A DNA stretch of 64,000 nt, from NCBI RefSeq assembly GCF_020783655.1, contig NZ_JAJGQH010000005.1:1-64000 (forward strand), in the 5' to 3' direction. The notes beneath the pieces are model-generated. The model was given only the letters and a program-made list of their open reading frames with translations, did no database searches and was not told the DNA's origin. The translations under genes were made by a program, and so were the position numbers. Below, piece after piece: positions 18,419-26,705 of this stretch; positions within the stretch are counted from its first letter, which is position 1, and each line of letters begins with the position of its first letter. Source of the DNA: Xanthomonas melonis (GTDB taxonomy: Bacteria > Pseudomonadota > Gammaproteobacteria > Xanthomonadales > Xanthomonadaceae).

Positions 18419-19822
18419 ATGAAGACGACCATTTCCGCCCAGCTTGGCCAGCAACTGCACCTGACGCCGCAGCTGCTGCAGTCGATCCGTCTGTTGCAAC
18501 TGGACGGCATGCAGTTGGAGCTGGAGATCCGTCGCGCCCTGGAAACCAATCCGTTGCTGGAGTTGGAAGAGCTGGCCGATAACGGGGACGAGGCCACCAC
18601 CAACGACGATGGCGCCACCGACGTGGCCGCGTTCGACGAGTTGCCCGAAAGCACGATGTGGGACGTGCAGGGCAGCAGCTGGAACGATGGCGACGACGAC
18701 CGCATGCAGCGCGTGGCCGCGGGCGAATCCACCGATCCGCATGTGCGCATCCTGCGCGAACTGGCGCTGGACCTGGACGAGGCCGCATTGGGGGCGGCCG
18801 CGTTCTGGCTGGAGCATACCGACGACGCCGGCTATCTGACCGACGCACTGTCGACGCTGCAGCAGCTTGGCGCCGCGCGGTTGGGGACGAGCGCACATGC
18901 GGTGGAAGCGATCCGCCAGCGCCTGCTGCACGGCGACCCCGCCGGGCTGGCTGCCTGCGACCTGCGCGAGTGCCTGCAGGCACAGCTGAGCGCCCTGCCC
19001 GGCCGCGTCCCGGCCCGCCACCTGGCCGCGCGCATCCTGGCCGGCGACCTGGACCTGCTGGCCAGCCACGACTACGCCTTGCTGGCGCGTGCGCACGATG
19101 CCGAGGTGGAGGACGCGCGCGAGGCGGTCCGGCTGATCCTGTCGCTGCAGCCGCGCCCGGGCGACGACCTGCTGCAGGAAAGCAACGCCAGCGTGATCCC
19201 GGACGTGCTCGCCTGGCATGCCGACGACAGCTGGCGTGTGGCGCTCAATCCGGCCACGACCCATCGGGTGAGCATCAACCCGGTGCACGAACGCGCGCTG
19301 GCCAACGCCGGCGAGGCCGCCCAGCCGCTGCGCGACATGCTGCAGGAAGCGCGCTGGCTGACCCGGGGCCTGTCGATGCGCTATGAAACCCTGCTGCGTG
19401 CCACCCGCGCCATCGTCGAGCGCCAGGCCGCGTTCCTGGCCCGCGGCGAGGAGGCCATGGCGCCGCTGACCCTGAAGGAAATCGCCGACGAGATCGGCAT
19501 GCACGAATCGACGATTTCGCGCATCACCACCGGCAAGTACCTGCAGACCCCGCGCGGCACCTTCGAACTCAAGCATTTCTTCGCGGTACGGCTGGAAGGC
19601 GCCAGCGTGTCCGGCCAGGCGGTCAAGGCCATGGTGCGCCGCCTGATCGAGAACGAGCCGGCCGGCCGGCCGCTGGCCGATGAAGCCATCGCCAGCCTGC
19701 TGTCGCGCCAGGGAGTTAATATTGCGCGCCGGACCGTGGCCAAGTACCGCGAACAACTGGATATCGCCCCGGCCCGCGAGCGCCGCCGCACCAACAAACC
19801 GCTGCTAGCGCGAGCGGGATAA
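18419..19822 (+). CDS. rpoN2: RNA polymerase sigma-54 factor RpoN2
   Basis: This protein directs transcription from -24/-12 promoters with an enhancer-binding activator. ATG 18419 gives 467 residues beginning with the activator-interacting region I (MKTTISAQLGQQLHLTPQ). The core-binding region follows, then a helix-turn-helix near residues 355-375 (ADEIGMHESTISRI), and the RpoN box ARRTVAKYRE at residues 436-445 is exact. Xanthomonads have two rpoN genes. The copy in the flagellar cluster, beside vemR and fleQ, is known as rpoN2 and controls motility. Nine matching promoters occur in this window. Confidence 0.96.
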   Translation: MKTTISAQLGQQLHLTPQLLQSIRLLQLDGMQLELEIRRALETNPLLELEELADNGDEATTNDDGATDVAAFDELPESTMWDVQGSSWNDGDDDRMQRVAAGESTDPHVRILRELALDLDEAALGAAAFWLEHTDDAGYLTDALSTLQQLGAARLGTSAHAVEAIRQRLLHGDPAGLAACDLRECLQAQLSALPGRVPARHLAARILAGDLDLLASHDYALLARAHDAEVEDAREAVRLILSLQPRPGDDLLQESNASVIPDVLAWHADDSWRVALNPATTHRVSINPVHERALANAGEAAQPLRDMLQEARWLTRGLSMRYETLLRATRAIVERQAAFLARGEEAMAPLTLKEIADEIGMHESTISRITTGKYLQTPRGTFELKHFFAVRLEGASVSGQAVKAMVRRLIENEPAGRPLADEAIASLLSRQGVNIARRTVAKYREQLDIAPARERRRTNKPLLARAG

Positions 19823-19830
19823 GGACTACT

Positions 19831-20214
19831 ATGAGCAAACTCACCGTGCTGCTGGTCGACGACCACGAGGGCTTCATCAACGCTGCGATGCGTCATTTTC
19901 GCAAGGTGGAGTGGCTCAATATCGTGGGCAGCGCCGCCAACGGGCTGGAAGCGATCGAACGCTCGGAATCGCTGCGTCCGAATGTCGTGCTGATGGACCT
20001 GGCCATGCCCGAGATGGGTGGCCTGCAGGCGACCCGTCTCATCAAGACCCAGGACGATCCGCCGTATATTGTCATCGCGAGCCATTTCGACGATGCCGAG
20101 CATCGTGAACACGCTCTTCGCGCGGGTGCTGACAATTTCGTCAGCAAGCTGTCCTATATCCAGGAAGTCATGCCAATCCTGGAGGGCCTGACGGAAGGAG
20201 CCAGGAATGAGTGA
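19831..20214 (+). CDS. vemR: orphan single-domain response regulator VemR
   Basis: This stand-alone receiver of 127 residues has no output domain. The acidic pocket is Asp10/Asp11 and the phospho-acceptor is Asp56 ([12 protein letters not shown]); the conserved Lys lies in FVSKL. In Xanthomonas campestris a gene in this exact position, between rpoN2 and fleQ, is known as vemR and affects virulence, exopolysaccharide and motility. It lies nine bases after rpoN2 and overlaps fleQ by eight bases, so it is probably co-transcribed and translationally coupled, which implies that it acts on FleQ or RpoN2. Confidence 0.95.
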   Translation: MSKLTVLLVDDHEGFINAAMRHFRKVEWLNIVGSAANGLEAIERSESLRPNVVLMDLAMPEMGGLQATRLIKTQDDPPYIVIASHFDDAEHREHALRAGADNFVSKLSYIQEVMPILEGLTEGARNE

Positions 20215-21685
20215 GTCCCGCATTCTGCTGATCGACAGCGATGCCGTGCGCGCCGAGCGCACCGTCTCGCTGCTCGAATTCATGGACTTCAATCCGCGCT
20301 GGGTCACCGACGGCGCCGACATCAATCCCGGCCGGCATCGCCACGACGAGTGGATGGCGGTCATGGTGGGGTCGGCGCAGGACGCCGCCCAGGCCGACAA
20401 ATTCTTCGACTGGCTGGCGGCCGCCAAGCTGCCACCGCCGGTGCTGCTGATGGAGGGCAGCCCGAGCGCCTTCGCCCAGGCCCACGGCCTGCACGAGGCC
20501 AATGTGTGGGCGCTGGACACGCCACTGCGGCATGCGCAGCTGGAGGCCTTGCTGCGCCGCGCCAGCCTCAAACGGCTGGATGCCGAGCACCAGGCCGGCG
20601 TGCAGCAGGATTCCGGCCCCACCGGCAACAGCGAGGCAGTCACCCGCCTGCGCCGCCTGATCGACCAGGTGGCCGCGTTCGACACGACCGTGCTGGTGCT
20701 GGGCGAATCCGGGACCGGCAAGGAAGTGGTCGCACGCGCCATCCACCAGCATTCGCCGCGCCGCGACGGACCGTTCGTGGCTATCAACTGCGGCGCCATT
20801 CCGCCCGACCTGCTGGAAAGCGAACTGTTCGGGCACGAAAAAGGCGCCTTCACCGGCGCCTTGAGCGCGCGCAAGGGCCGCTTCGAGATGGCCGAAGGCG
20901 GCACCCTGCTGCTGGACGAGATCGGCGACATGAGCCTGCCGATGCAGGTCAAACTGCTGCGCGTGCTGCAGGAACGCAGCTTCGAACGCGTCGGTGGCGG
21001 CCAGACCATCCGCTGCAACGTCCGCGTCATTGCCGCCACCCACCGCAATCTGGAAGCGCGCATCAGCGACGGCCAGTTCCGCGAAGACCTGTTCTACCGG
21101 CTCAACGTGTTTCCGATCGAGATGCCGGCGCTGCGCGAGCGCGTGGACGATCTGGCCATGCTGGTGCAGACCATCGCCGGCCAGCTGGCGCGCACCGGGC
21201 GTGGCGAAGTGCGCTTCGCCGACGAGGCCTTGCAGGCGCTGCGCAGCTACGACTGGCCCGGCAACGTGCGCGAGCTGACCAACCTGGTCGAACGCCTTGC
21301 GGTGCTGCATCCCGGCGGGCTGGTGCGGGTGCAGGACCTGCCGGCGCGCTATCGTGGCGACTTCGCCCCTCCCATTGCGGTCGAGCTGGCACCGGCACCG
21401 GGGCTGTCCAGCCCGGCAGAGCCCAATCCGCTGCCAGGCAATGTGGTGACCCTGCAACCGGCCGCCGATGCGGAGCCCGCACCGGGCGGCAGCCTGCCCG
21501 ACGACGGCATCGATCTGCGCGGGCACATGGCCAACATCGAACTGGCGCTGATCAACGAGGCGCTGGAACGGACCCAGGGCGTGGTCGCCCACGCGGCGCA
21601 ACTTCTGGGACTGCGCCGTACCACCCTGGTGGAGAAGCTGCGCAAGTACGGCATCGACCGCGAGCAGACCGAGCTGGCGAACTGA
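20207..21685 (+). CDS. fleQ: sigma-54-dependent flagellar master activator FleQ
   Basis: FleQ is the enhancer-binding ATPase that opens sigma-54 promoters of flagellar genes. The 492-residue protein has a degenerate receiver-like FleQ domain (1-125) without a phospho-acceptor Asp. An AAA+ domain covers about 145-375, with Walker A GESGTGKE, the sigma-54-contacting GAFTGA loop and Walker [13 protein letters not shown] Fis-type helix-turn-helix lies at about 455-480 ([20 protein letters not shown]). The LFRSL motif that binds c-di-GMP in Pseudomonas FleQ is not present at the expected linker, which reads QQDSGPTG. It overlaps vemR by eight bases. Confidence 0.95.
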   Translation: MSESRILLIDSDAVRAERTVSLLEFMDFNPRWVTDGADINPGRHRHDEWMAVMVGSAQDAAQADKFFDWLAAAKLPPPVLLMEGSPSAFAQAHGLHEANVWALDTPLRHAQLEALLRRASLKRLDAEHQAGVQQDSGPTGNSEAVTRLRRLIDQVAAFDTTVLVLGESGTGKEVVARAIHQHSPRRDGPFVAINCGAIPPDLLESELFGHEKGAFTGALSARKGRFEMAEGGTLLLDEIGDMSLPMQVKLLRVLQERSFERVGGGQTIRCNVRVIAATHRNLEARISDGQFREDLFYRLNVFPIEMPALRERVDDLAMLVQTIAGQLARTGRGEVRFADEALQALRSYDWPGNVRELTNLVERLAVLHPGGLVRVQDLPARYRGDFAPPIAVELAPAPGLSSPAEPNPLPGNVVTLQPAADAEPAPGGSLPDDGIDLRGHMANIELALINEALERTQGVVAHAAQLLGLRRTTLVEKLRKYGIDREQTELAN

Positions 21686-21715
21686 GCGTGCCGGCGCACC
21701 TGAGGTTCCGCTCGC

Positions 21716-21731
21716 CGGCATAGCGCTTGCT
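21716..21731 (+). promoter_or_regulatory. sigma-54 promoter of the glycosylation island
   Basis: CGGCATAGCGCTTGCT has GG (21717-21718) and GC (21729-21730) with ten bases between and an intact TTGCT. The predicted start of transcription is near 21742, about 64 bases before the aminotransferase gene. It would place flagellin modification under RpoN2/FleQ. Confidence 0.75.
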
Positions 21732-21805
21732 TCTCCAGGAGGACACCGCCAGCAGCCGTCGGCTGCGGCGGAATCCCGACTTCCACCCGTACCAGCGAGG
21801 CATTG

Positions 21806-22915
21806 ATGCCCATCCCCGTCACCAGTCCGCTGCTGCCGCCGCTGGAAGAATTTCTGCCGTACCTGGAACGGATCTGGACCAGCCGCATCGTCAGTAATGG
21901 GGGGGAGATGCATCGGGCCTTGGAGCAGGCGTTGTGCGCCTACCTGGGCGTGCCGCATCTGGCGCTGCTGACCAACGGCACCACCGCCCTGATCACCGCC
22001 CTGCAGGCGCTACGCATCACCGGCGAGGTGATCACCACGCCCTATTCCTTCGTGGCCACCGCGCATTCGCTGCTGTGGAAGAGCATCACCCCGGTGTTCG
22101 TGGACATCGACCCGGTGACGCTCAACATGGACCCGTCCAAGATCGAGGCGGCCATCACTCCGCAGACCACCGCCATCATGCCGGTGCACTGCTACGGCAC
22201 CGCCTGCGACACCACCGCCATCACCCGCATCGCCGATATCTACAACCTCAAGGTGATCTACGACGCAGCGCATGCCTTCGGTGTGCGCGACGATGGTGGC
22301 TCGATCCTGCGCCACGGCGACCTGAGCGTGCTGAGCTTCCATGCCACCAAGGTGTTCAATACCTTCGAAGGCGGCGCGATCGTCTGCCCCGACGAGAGAA
22401 CCTACCAACGCGTCGGGCATCTGAAGAACTTCGGCTTCGTCGATGAGACCACGGTGGTGGCGCCCGGCATCAACGGCAAGATGAACGAAATCAGCGCGGC
22501 CTTCGGCCTGTTGCAGCTGCAGCACATCGACGAGGCCATCGCGCAACGTGGCGCCATCGATGCGCAGTATCGGCAGCGGCTTGGCGAGGTGCGCGGCATC
22601 CACTGCCTGCCGCGCTCGGCGCAGTGCAGCGCCAACTACGCATACTTTCCGATCCTGGTGCAGGACGACTACCCGCTCTCGCGCGACGCGCTGTATCAAT
22701 TGATGCGCGAACACGACATTCTGGTAAGACGGTACTTCTACCCGTTGATCAGCGACTTTCCGATGTATCGTGCGCTGCCCTCCTCCGCTCCGGCGTGGCT
22801 GCCGGTAGCGCGCTCGGTCGCCGCACAGGTATTGTGCCTGCCGATCTTTCCCGGCCTGAGCGCCGATCAGGTCGATACCATCGCCGACATCATCGCCGGC
22901 GAACAGGCTGCATGA
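21806..22915 (+). CDS. DegT/DnrJ/EryC1-family sugar aminotransferase (VioA-like)
   Basis: This PLP enzyme probably converts a nucleotide-bound 4-keto-6-deoxyhexose to the 4-amino sugar (for example dTDP-4-amino-4,6-dideoxyglucose). The 369-residue protein shows the family features: TNGTTALITALQAL (phosphate binding, about residues 52-65), DAAHAFG (about 153-159), and the PLP lysine in FHATKVFNTFEGG near residue 182. The start is ATG 21806. It is first in the island and is followed by acyl-carrier and acyl-synthesis genes, a set also seen in Pseudomonas syringae viosamine islands. The exact sugar (3-amino or 4-amino) cannot be told from sequence. Confidence 0.85.
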   Translation: MPIPVTSPLLPPLEEFLPYLERIWTSRIVSNGGEMHRALEQALCAYLGVPHLALLTNGTTALITALQALRITGEVITTPYSFVATAHSLLWKSITPVFVDIDPVTLNMDPSKIEAAITPQTTAIMPVHCYGTACDTTAITRIADIYNLKVIYDAAHAFGVRDDGGSILRHGDLSVLSFHATKVFNTFEGGAIVCPDERTYQRVGHLKNFGFVDETTVVAPGINGKMNEISAAFGLLQLQHIDEAIAQRGAIDAQYRQRLGEVRGIHCLPRSAQCSANYAYFPILVQDDYPLSRDALYQLMREHDILVRRYFYPLISDFPMYRALPSSAPAWLPVARSVAAQVLCLPIFPGLSADQVDTIADIIAGEQAA

Positions 22916-22979
22916 CCGCAAGACGCAACACCGCGTTTCCAGACTCCCGCAACTTCAACAGGCAACCAGGCGAGATCGC

Positions 22980-23204
22980 ATGACCCAGGCAACGTTTATC
23001 GAGAACTTCCTCTCCGCCACCGACTTCCAGGAGCCGGTGGAGGTCACGCTGGACACCGTGCTGCTGGAATTGCCGGAATGGGATTCGCTGGCGGCGCTGG
23101 GGGTGATCGTCATGTTCGACATGGAGTACGGCAAGACCATCACCGGCGAAGATCTCACTGCTGCCACCACCGTGGGCGATCTCTATAAACTGACCGAGGC
23201 GTAA
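22980..23204 (+). CDS. acyl carrier protein
   Basis: This 74-residue acidic protein carries an acyl chain on phosphopantetheine. Ser36 in the WDSLAALG context is the attachment site. It is shorter and more divergent than housekeeping AcpP, so it is a dedicated carrier. It lies 64 bases after the aminotransferase and five bases before the KAS III-like gene. The context suggests that it holds the acyl group (probably 3-oxo- then 3-hydroxybutyryl) that is transferred to the amino sugar. Confidence 0.88.
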   Translation: MTQATFIENFLSATDFQEPVEVTLDTVLLELPEWDSLAALGVIVMFDMEYGKTITGEDLTAATTVGDLYKLTEA

Positions 23205-23209
23205 GCACC

Positions 23210-24250
23210 ATGGCGACCTCCACGCTGCACAACGTCCGCTTTGCCGGCATGGCGACCTGCGTGCCGAAGCGGGTCGTCTCCAACCTTACCGATTGCCGGC
23301 CGCAGATCCGCTCCGAACGCGAACGCCTGGTGCGCAACATCGGCATCGAGACCCGCCGCATGGCCTCGGAGTGGCAATGCTTTTCGGACCTGGCCTTCGA
23401 TGCGACCGAAGTGCTGCTCGAGAAGCTGCAGTGGAAGCGCGAGGAGATCGACGCGCTGATCGTGGTGACACAGTCACCAGACTATCCGATTCCCGCCACC
23501 GCCATCATCCTGCAGGACCGGCTGGGGCTGTCGCATGCCACGATCGCCTTCGACGTCAACCTGGGCTGCTCGGCCTACCCGTTCGGCATCCACCTGCTCG
23601 GCTCGATGATCGCCGCCGGCGGCGTCAAGAAGGGCCTGCTGCTGGTGGGCGACCGCAGCGCCAACCTGGAAGACCCGATCTTCTCCGACTCCGGCACCGC
23701 CACCGCGCTTGAATTCAGCGCCGATGCGCCGCCGATGCATTTCGACCTCAACAGCGACGGCAGCGGCTACAGGGCGATCATCCTGCCGGTGGGTGGTCAC
23801 CGCGAACCGGTCGGCATGCAGCACCTGATGCCCTTCCGCGAAGAACCCGACGGCGCGTGGCGGCGCGGCGTGGATCTGATCCTGGACGGCGTGGCGGTGC
23901 TGAGCTTCTCCACCCAGCGGGTGCCGCCGGCGGTACAGAAGCTGCTCGACTACACCGGTGTGTCCAAGGATGAGGTGGACTACTTCGTATTCCACCAGGC
24001 CAACCGCATGATCAACGAAACCATTCGCAAGAAGCTCGGCCTGCCGGTGGAAAAGGTGCCTTCGACGCTGCGCGACTTCGGCAACACCAGCGGCGCCTCG
24101 CTGCCGGTCACGATGACCGCGCGCATCAACAAGGAACTGGAAGCCGGACGCAAGCGCGTGTTGCTGTGCGGCTTCGGCATTGGCTTGTCTTGGGGCAGTT
24201 GCCTGGTGGATATCGAGGGTGCGGTGTTTCCAGACCTGATCGAGTCCTGA
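23210..24250 (+). CDS. 3-oxoacyl-ACP synthase III (FabH-like)
   Basis: This condensing enzyme should join an acyl-CoA starter with malonyl-ACP. The 346-residue protein has the thiolase-fold triad: Cys120 in NLGCSAYPFG, His near residue 263 in VFHQANRM and Asn near residue 292 in DFGNTSGASLP. Length is slightly more than FabH. It starts five bases after the ACP gene. A separate FabH copy inside a sugar locus implies a special short acyl chain rather than fatty-acid supply. Confidence 0.9.
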   Translation: MATSTLHNVRFAGMATCVPKRVVSNLTDCRPQIRSERERLVRNIGIETRRMASEWQCFSDLAFDATEVLLEKLQWKREEIDALIVVTQSPDYPIPATAIILQDRLGLSHATIAFDVNLGCSAYPFGIHLLGSMIAAGGVKKGLLLVGDRSANLEDPIFSDSGTATALEFSADAPPMHFDLNSDGSGYRAIILPVGGHREPVGMQHLMPFREEPDGAWRRGVDLILDGVAVLSFSTQRVPPAVQKLLDYTGVSKDEVDYFVFHQANRMINETIRKKLGLPVEKVPSTLRDFGNTSGASLPVTMTARINKELEAGRKRVLLCGFGIGLSWGSCLVDIEGAVFPDLIES

Positions 24251-24252
24251 GC

Positions 24253-25011
24253 ATGGCGGCTGCGACCACCGAGGCATTCGGGCTGAAAGAAAAGACCATT
24301 CTGGTGACTGGCGCCTCGTCGGGCATCGGCGCAGCCGTCGCTACCTTGTGCGCCCGGCTGGGTGCTACCGTGGTGTTGACCGGCCGCGACGAAGTACGAC
24401 TGCGTGCAGTGGCTTCGGCATTGCATGGCACAGGCCACCGTGATATCGCCGGCGACATTACCGAAGAAGACACACGGCAGCGGCTGTTGGCTGCGGCGCC
24501 CGGCTATCACGGCTTGGCCTCGTGTGCAGGGATCGCCGCGCTGATACCGTTCCGGATGGCTGCAGAAAAACACTTGCAGCAGATGCTGGCGGTGAACTAT
24601 TTAGCCCCTGTCACTTTGACCCAGCAACTGCTGGCCAAGAAACGGCTGCTGAGCTCCGCTTCGCTTGTGTACGTAAGCGCATTGTCGGCACGTGCCGCCC
24701 CGCAGGCGGCGGCCGGCTACGCCGCATCCAAGGCCGCACTGGAGTCGGCGGTGCGAACGCTAGCGCTGGAACAGGCCAAGCATGGCATCCGTGCCAATTG
24801 CGTAGCGCCAGGCTATGTGGATACGCCGATGCTGAAAAAGCTTGGCACCGCCGCCGACATGGACGACAAGATCGCGCTCACTCCGCTGGGCCGAATCGAC
24901 CCGGATGACGTCGCAAAAGGCGTGACCTATCTGCTCTCGGCTGCCAGCCGCTGGATCACGCGCAGCAACTTGACCATCGATGGCGGCATCTCCCTGCCGA
25001 TCCGCTTATGA
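24253..25011 (+). CDS. short-chain dehydrogenase/reductase (first of two)
   Basis: This is probably an NAD(P)H-dependent 3-oxoacyl-ACP reductase. ATG 24253 gives 252 residues with the nucleotide motif TGASSGIG at 19-26, catalytic Ser in YVSALSAR and the Tyr-x3-Lys pair in GYAASKAA near residue 157. It starts two bases after the synthase stop and overlaps the second SDR gene in ATGA. The two SDR copies may be consecutive or redundant enzymes. The specificity of either is an inference. Confidence 0.85.
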   Translation: MAAATTEAFGLKEKTILVTGASSGIGAAVATLCARLGATVVLTGRDEVRLRAVASALHGTGHRDIAGDITEEDTRQRLLAAAPGYHGLASCAGIAALIPFRMAAEKHLQQMLAVNYLAPVTLTQQLLAKKRLLSSASLVYVSALSARAAPQAAAGYAASKAALESAVRTLALEQAKHGIRANCVAPGYVDTPMLKKLGTAADMDDKIALTPLGRIDPDDVAKGVTYLLSAASRWITRSNLTIDGGISLPIRL

Positions 25012-25787
25012 GCCTTGACACATCCATGCCCGCTTCGGACACCGTCTACGCCCTGCTGCGCGATCTTTATGGATTGCAAGGCAAGACCGTGCTGGTCACC
25101 GGTGCGTCCAAAGGCATCGGTGAAGCAGTGGCGCTGGCCTGCGCCAACGCGGGCGCGCAGCTGCTGATTGCCGGGCGTGACGAAGAGCGCCTGCAGACCA
25201 TCCTGGCCGCGTTGCCGGGCGATGGGCACCGCCTGTTCGCTGGCGACCTGAGCGATGCGACTGCCGTGCAACAGCTCGCTGCTGACTGCGGGCCCGTCGA
25301 CGGCGTGGTGCACAGCGCCGGCATTCGCGGGCTTTCGCCGATGAAGCTGGTCAGCGACAAATTTCTGCGCGAGGTGATGGACATCAACTACATGGCACCG
25401 GTGATGCTGACACGGCATCTGCTGGCGCGGCAGTCACTACGCCCAGGCGGCTCGGTGCTCTTCATTTCATCCATCGCAGCGCTCACCGGCACAGTCGGCG
25501 TCGGCCCTTACGCAGGCTCGAAAGCCGCTCTGATCGGTACCTTGCGCCCGTTGGCACTGGAACTGGCACGGCGGAAGATTCGCGCCAATGCGCTGTGCCC
25601 CGGCCTGGTGGAAACATCCTTGATAAATGAGGACAAGGCTTGGTTCGAGGAAAGCCGCAAGCGTTATCCGCTGGGCATCGGCGACCCGAACGACGTGGCA
25701 CTGGCCTGTCTGTATTTTCTTTCCGACGCCAGTAGCAAAGTGACCGGCCAGGCTTTCAGTATGGATGGCGGCGTGGAGTTCGCATGA
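25008..25787 (+). CDS. short-chain dehydrogenase/reductase (second of two)
   Basis: This is a second SDR of 259 residues with TGASKGIG at 31-38 and the Tyr-x3-Lys pair in GPYAGSKAA near 165. The N-terminal 20 residues before the Rossmann strand are extra, and ATG 25026 is an alternative start. It overlaps the upstream SDR and the downstream acyltransferase by four bases each, so the three are translationally coupled. The pair could serve acyl reduction and sugar reduction respectively; this cannot be decided by eye. Confidence 0.85.
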   Translation: MSLDTSMPASDTVYALLRDLYGLQGKTVLVTGASKGIGEAVALACANAGAQLLIAGRDEERLQTILAALPGDGHRLFAGDLSDATAVQQLAADCGPVDGVVHSAGIRGLSPMKLVSDKFLREVMDINYMAPVMLTRHLLARQSLRPGGSVLFISSIAALTGTVGVGPYAGSKAALIGTLRPLALELARRKIRANALCPGLVETSLINEDKAWFEESRKRYPLGIGDPNDVALACLYFLSDASSKVTGQAFSMDGGVEFA

Positions 25788-26437
25788 GCAGTCGACCACG
25801 CTATCAGGTGTTGATCATCGGCGCGGGCGGCTTTGGCAGGGGTGTGGCAGCCATGGCCTACAACGACGATCCCGAGTACGGAACCGATTGGGAGATCAAA
25901 GGATTTCTGGATAGCCGTAGCGAGCTCGGCACTACGACGCGATGGCCGATTCTTGGAGATCCAGACAGCTACCAGGTCGTCGAGAACGATCACTTCATCT
26001 GCGCGCTGGGCGATCCTGCTGCACGCCGTCGCTACACCCACCCGTTGATCGAACGTGGCGCTCACTTCATGGTATTGCGGCCGCGACTGCGTGAAGCATC
26101 ACCCACACCGATCGGACGCGGCAGCCTGTTCGAGGTCGGCGTGTCCATCGGCGCCGACAGCCGCATCGGTGAGTTCGTCACCGTGCTGTCGACAACTATC
26201 ATCGGTCATGATGTGGTAATCGGGAATTTCGTGCAGATTGGCAACTTTGTCTTCATCGGCGGTGGTGTGAGCATCGGTGACGACGTGATCATCCATCCTC
26301 ACTCCACGCTAGTTCCCGGCGTCAAAGTCGGCGATGGAGCGATCATCGGCGCAGGCAGTGTAGTGGTGAGGGACGTGCCCCCCAACAGCACCGTAGCGGG
26401 TAATCCGGCGCGTGTCATCTTCACCCGACAGGCCTGA
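25784..26437 (+). CDS. PglD/NeuD-type hexapeptide sugar acyltransferase
   Basis: This enzyme transfers an acyl group to an amino sugar. Residues 1-75 are a Rossmann-like sugar-nucleotide domain (YQVLIIGAGGFGRGV). Residues about 95-215 are a left-handed beta helix of hexapeptide repeats (IGRGSLFEVGVSIGADS and on), with a catalytic His likely in IIGHDVV. The C-terminus has the family signature GNPARVIF. The 217-residue length is typical. By position it is the VioB-like candidate that moves the ACP-borne acyl chain to the amino group. Confidence 0.87.
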   Translation: MSSRPRYQVLIIGAGGFGRGVAAMAYNDDPEYGTDWEIKGFLDSRSELGTTTRWPILGDPDSYQVVENDHFICALGDPAARRRYTHPLIERGAHFMVLRPRLREASPTPIGRGSLFEVGVSIGADSRIGEFVTVLSTTIIGHDVVIGNFVQIGNFVFIGGGVSIGDDVIIHPHSTLVPGVKVGDGAIIGAGSVVVRDVPPNSTVAGNPARVIFTRQA

Positions 26438-26583
26438 CTAGTTATGACACGTAACGCACTCGACTCTACGTATTACACGAGCACGCAAAATTTCGAGCTG
26501 GAGTGCACGCGGCGTTTCAGTCGCATTCGTCCCGGTACTGGTACAGCGCGTCGCTGCGAGTATTCGTGCATTACATCCACATC

Positions 26584-26691
26584 GACGACGGCGAAGTGGC
26601 CGGCGCCGGTTCGGCCCTGGTGAAGGACGTGCCCTCCGGCACCAGCGTGTTCGGCAACCCTGCCCGCATCGTGTTCCAGAAAGACATTTGA
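26584..26691 (+). pseudogene. C-terminal fragment of a hexapeptide acyltransferase
   Basis: The frame ending at 26691 encodes DDGEVAGAGSALVKDVPSG and then FGNPARIVFQ, matching the last 35 residues of the intact acyltransferase just upstream (DGAIIGAGSVVVRDVPPN, GNPARVIF). The preceding residues do not continue the beta-helix repeat, and no start codon with a ribosome-binding site exists, so only a 3' end remains. It is probably the scar of a lost or exchanged acyltransferase gene. The rest of 26438-26705 shows no gene. Confidence 0.7.
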
Positions 26692-26705
26692 CAAGGCAGT
26701 GACTC

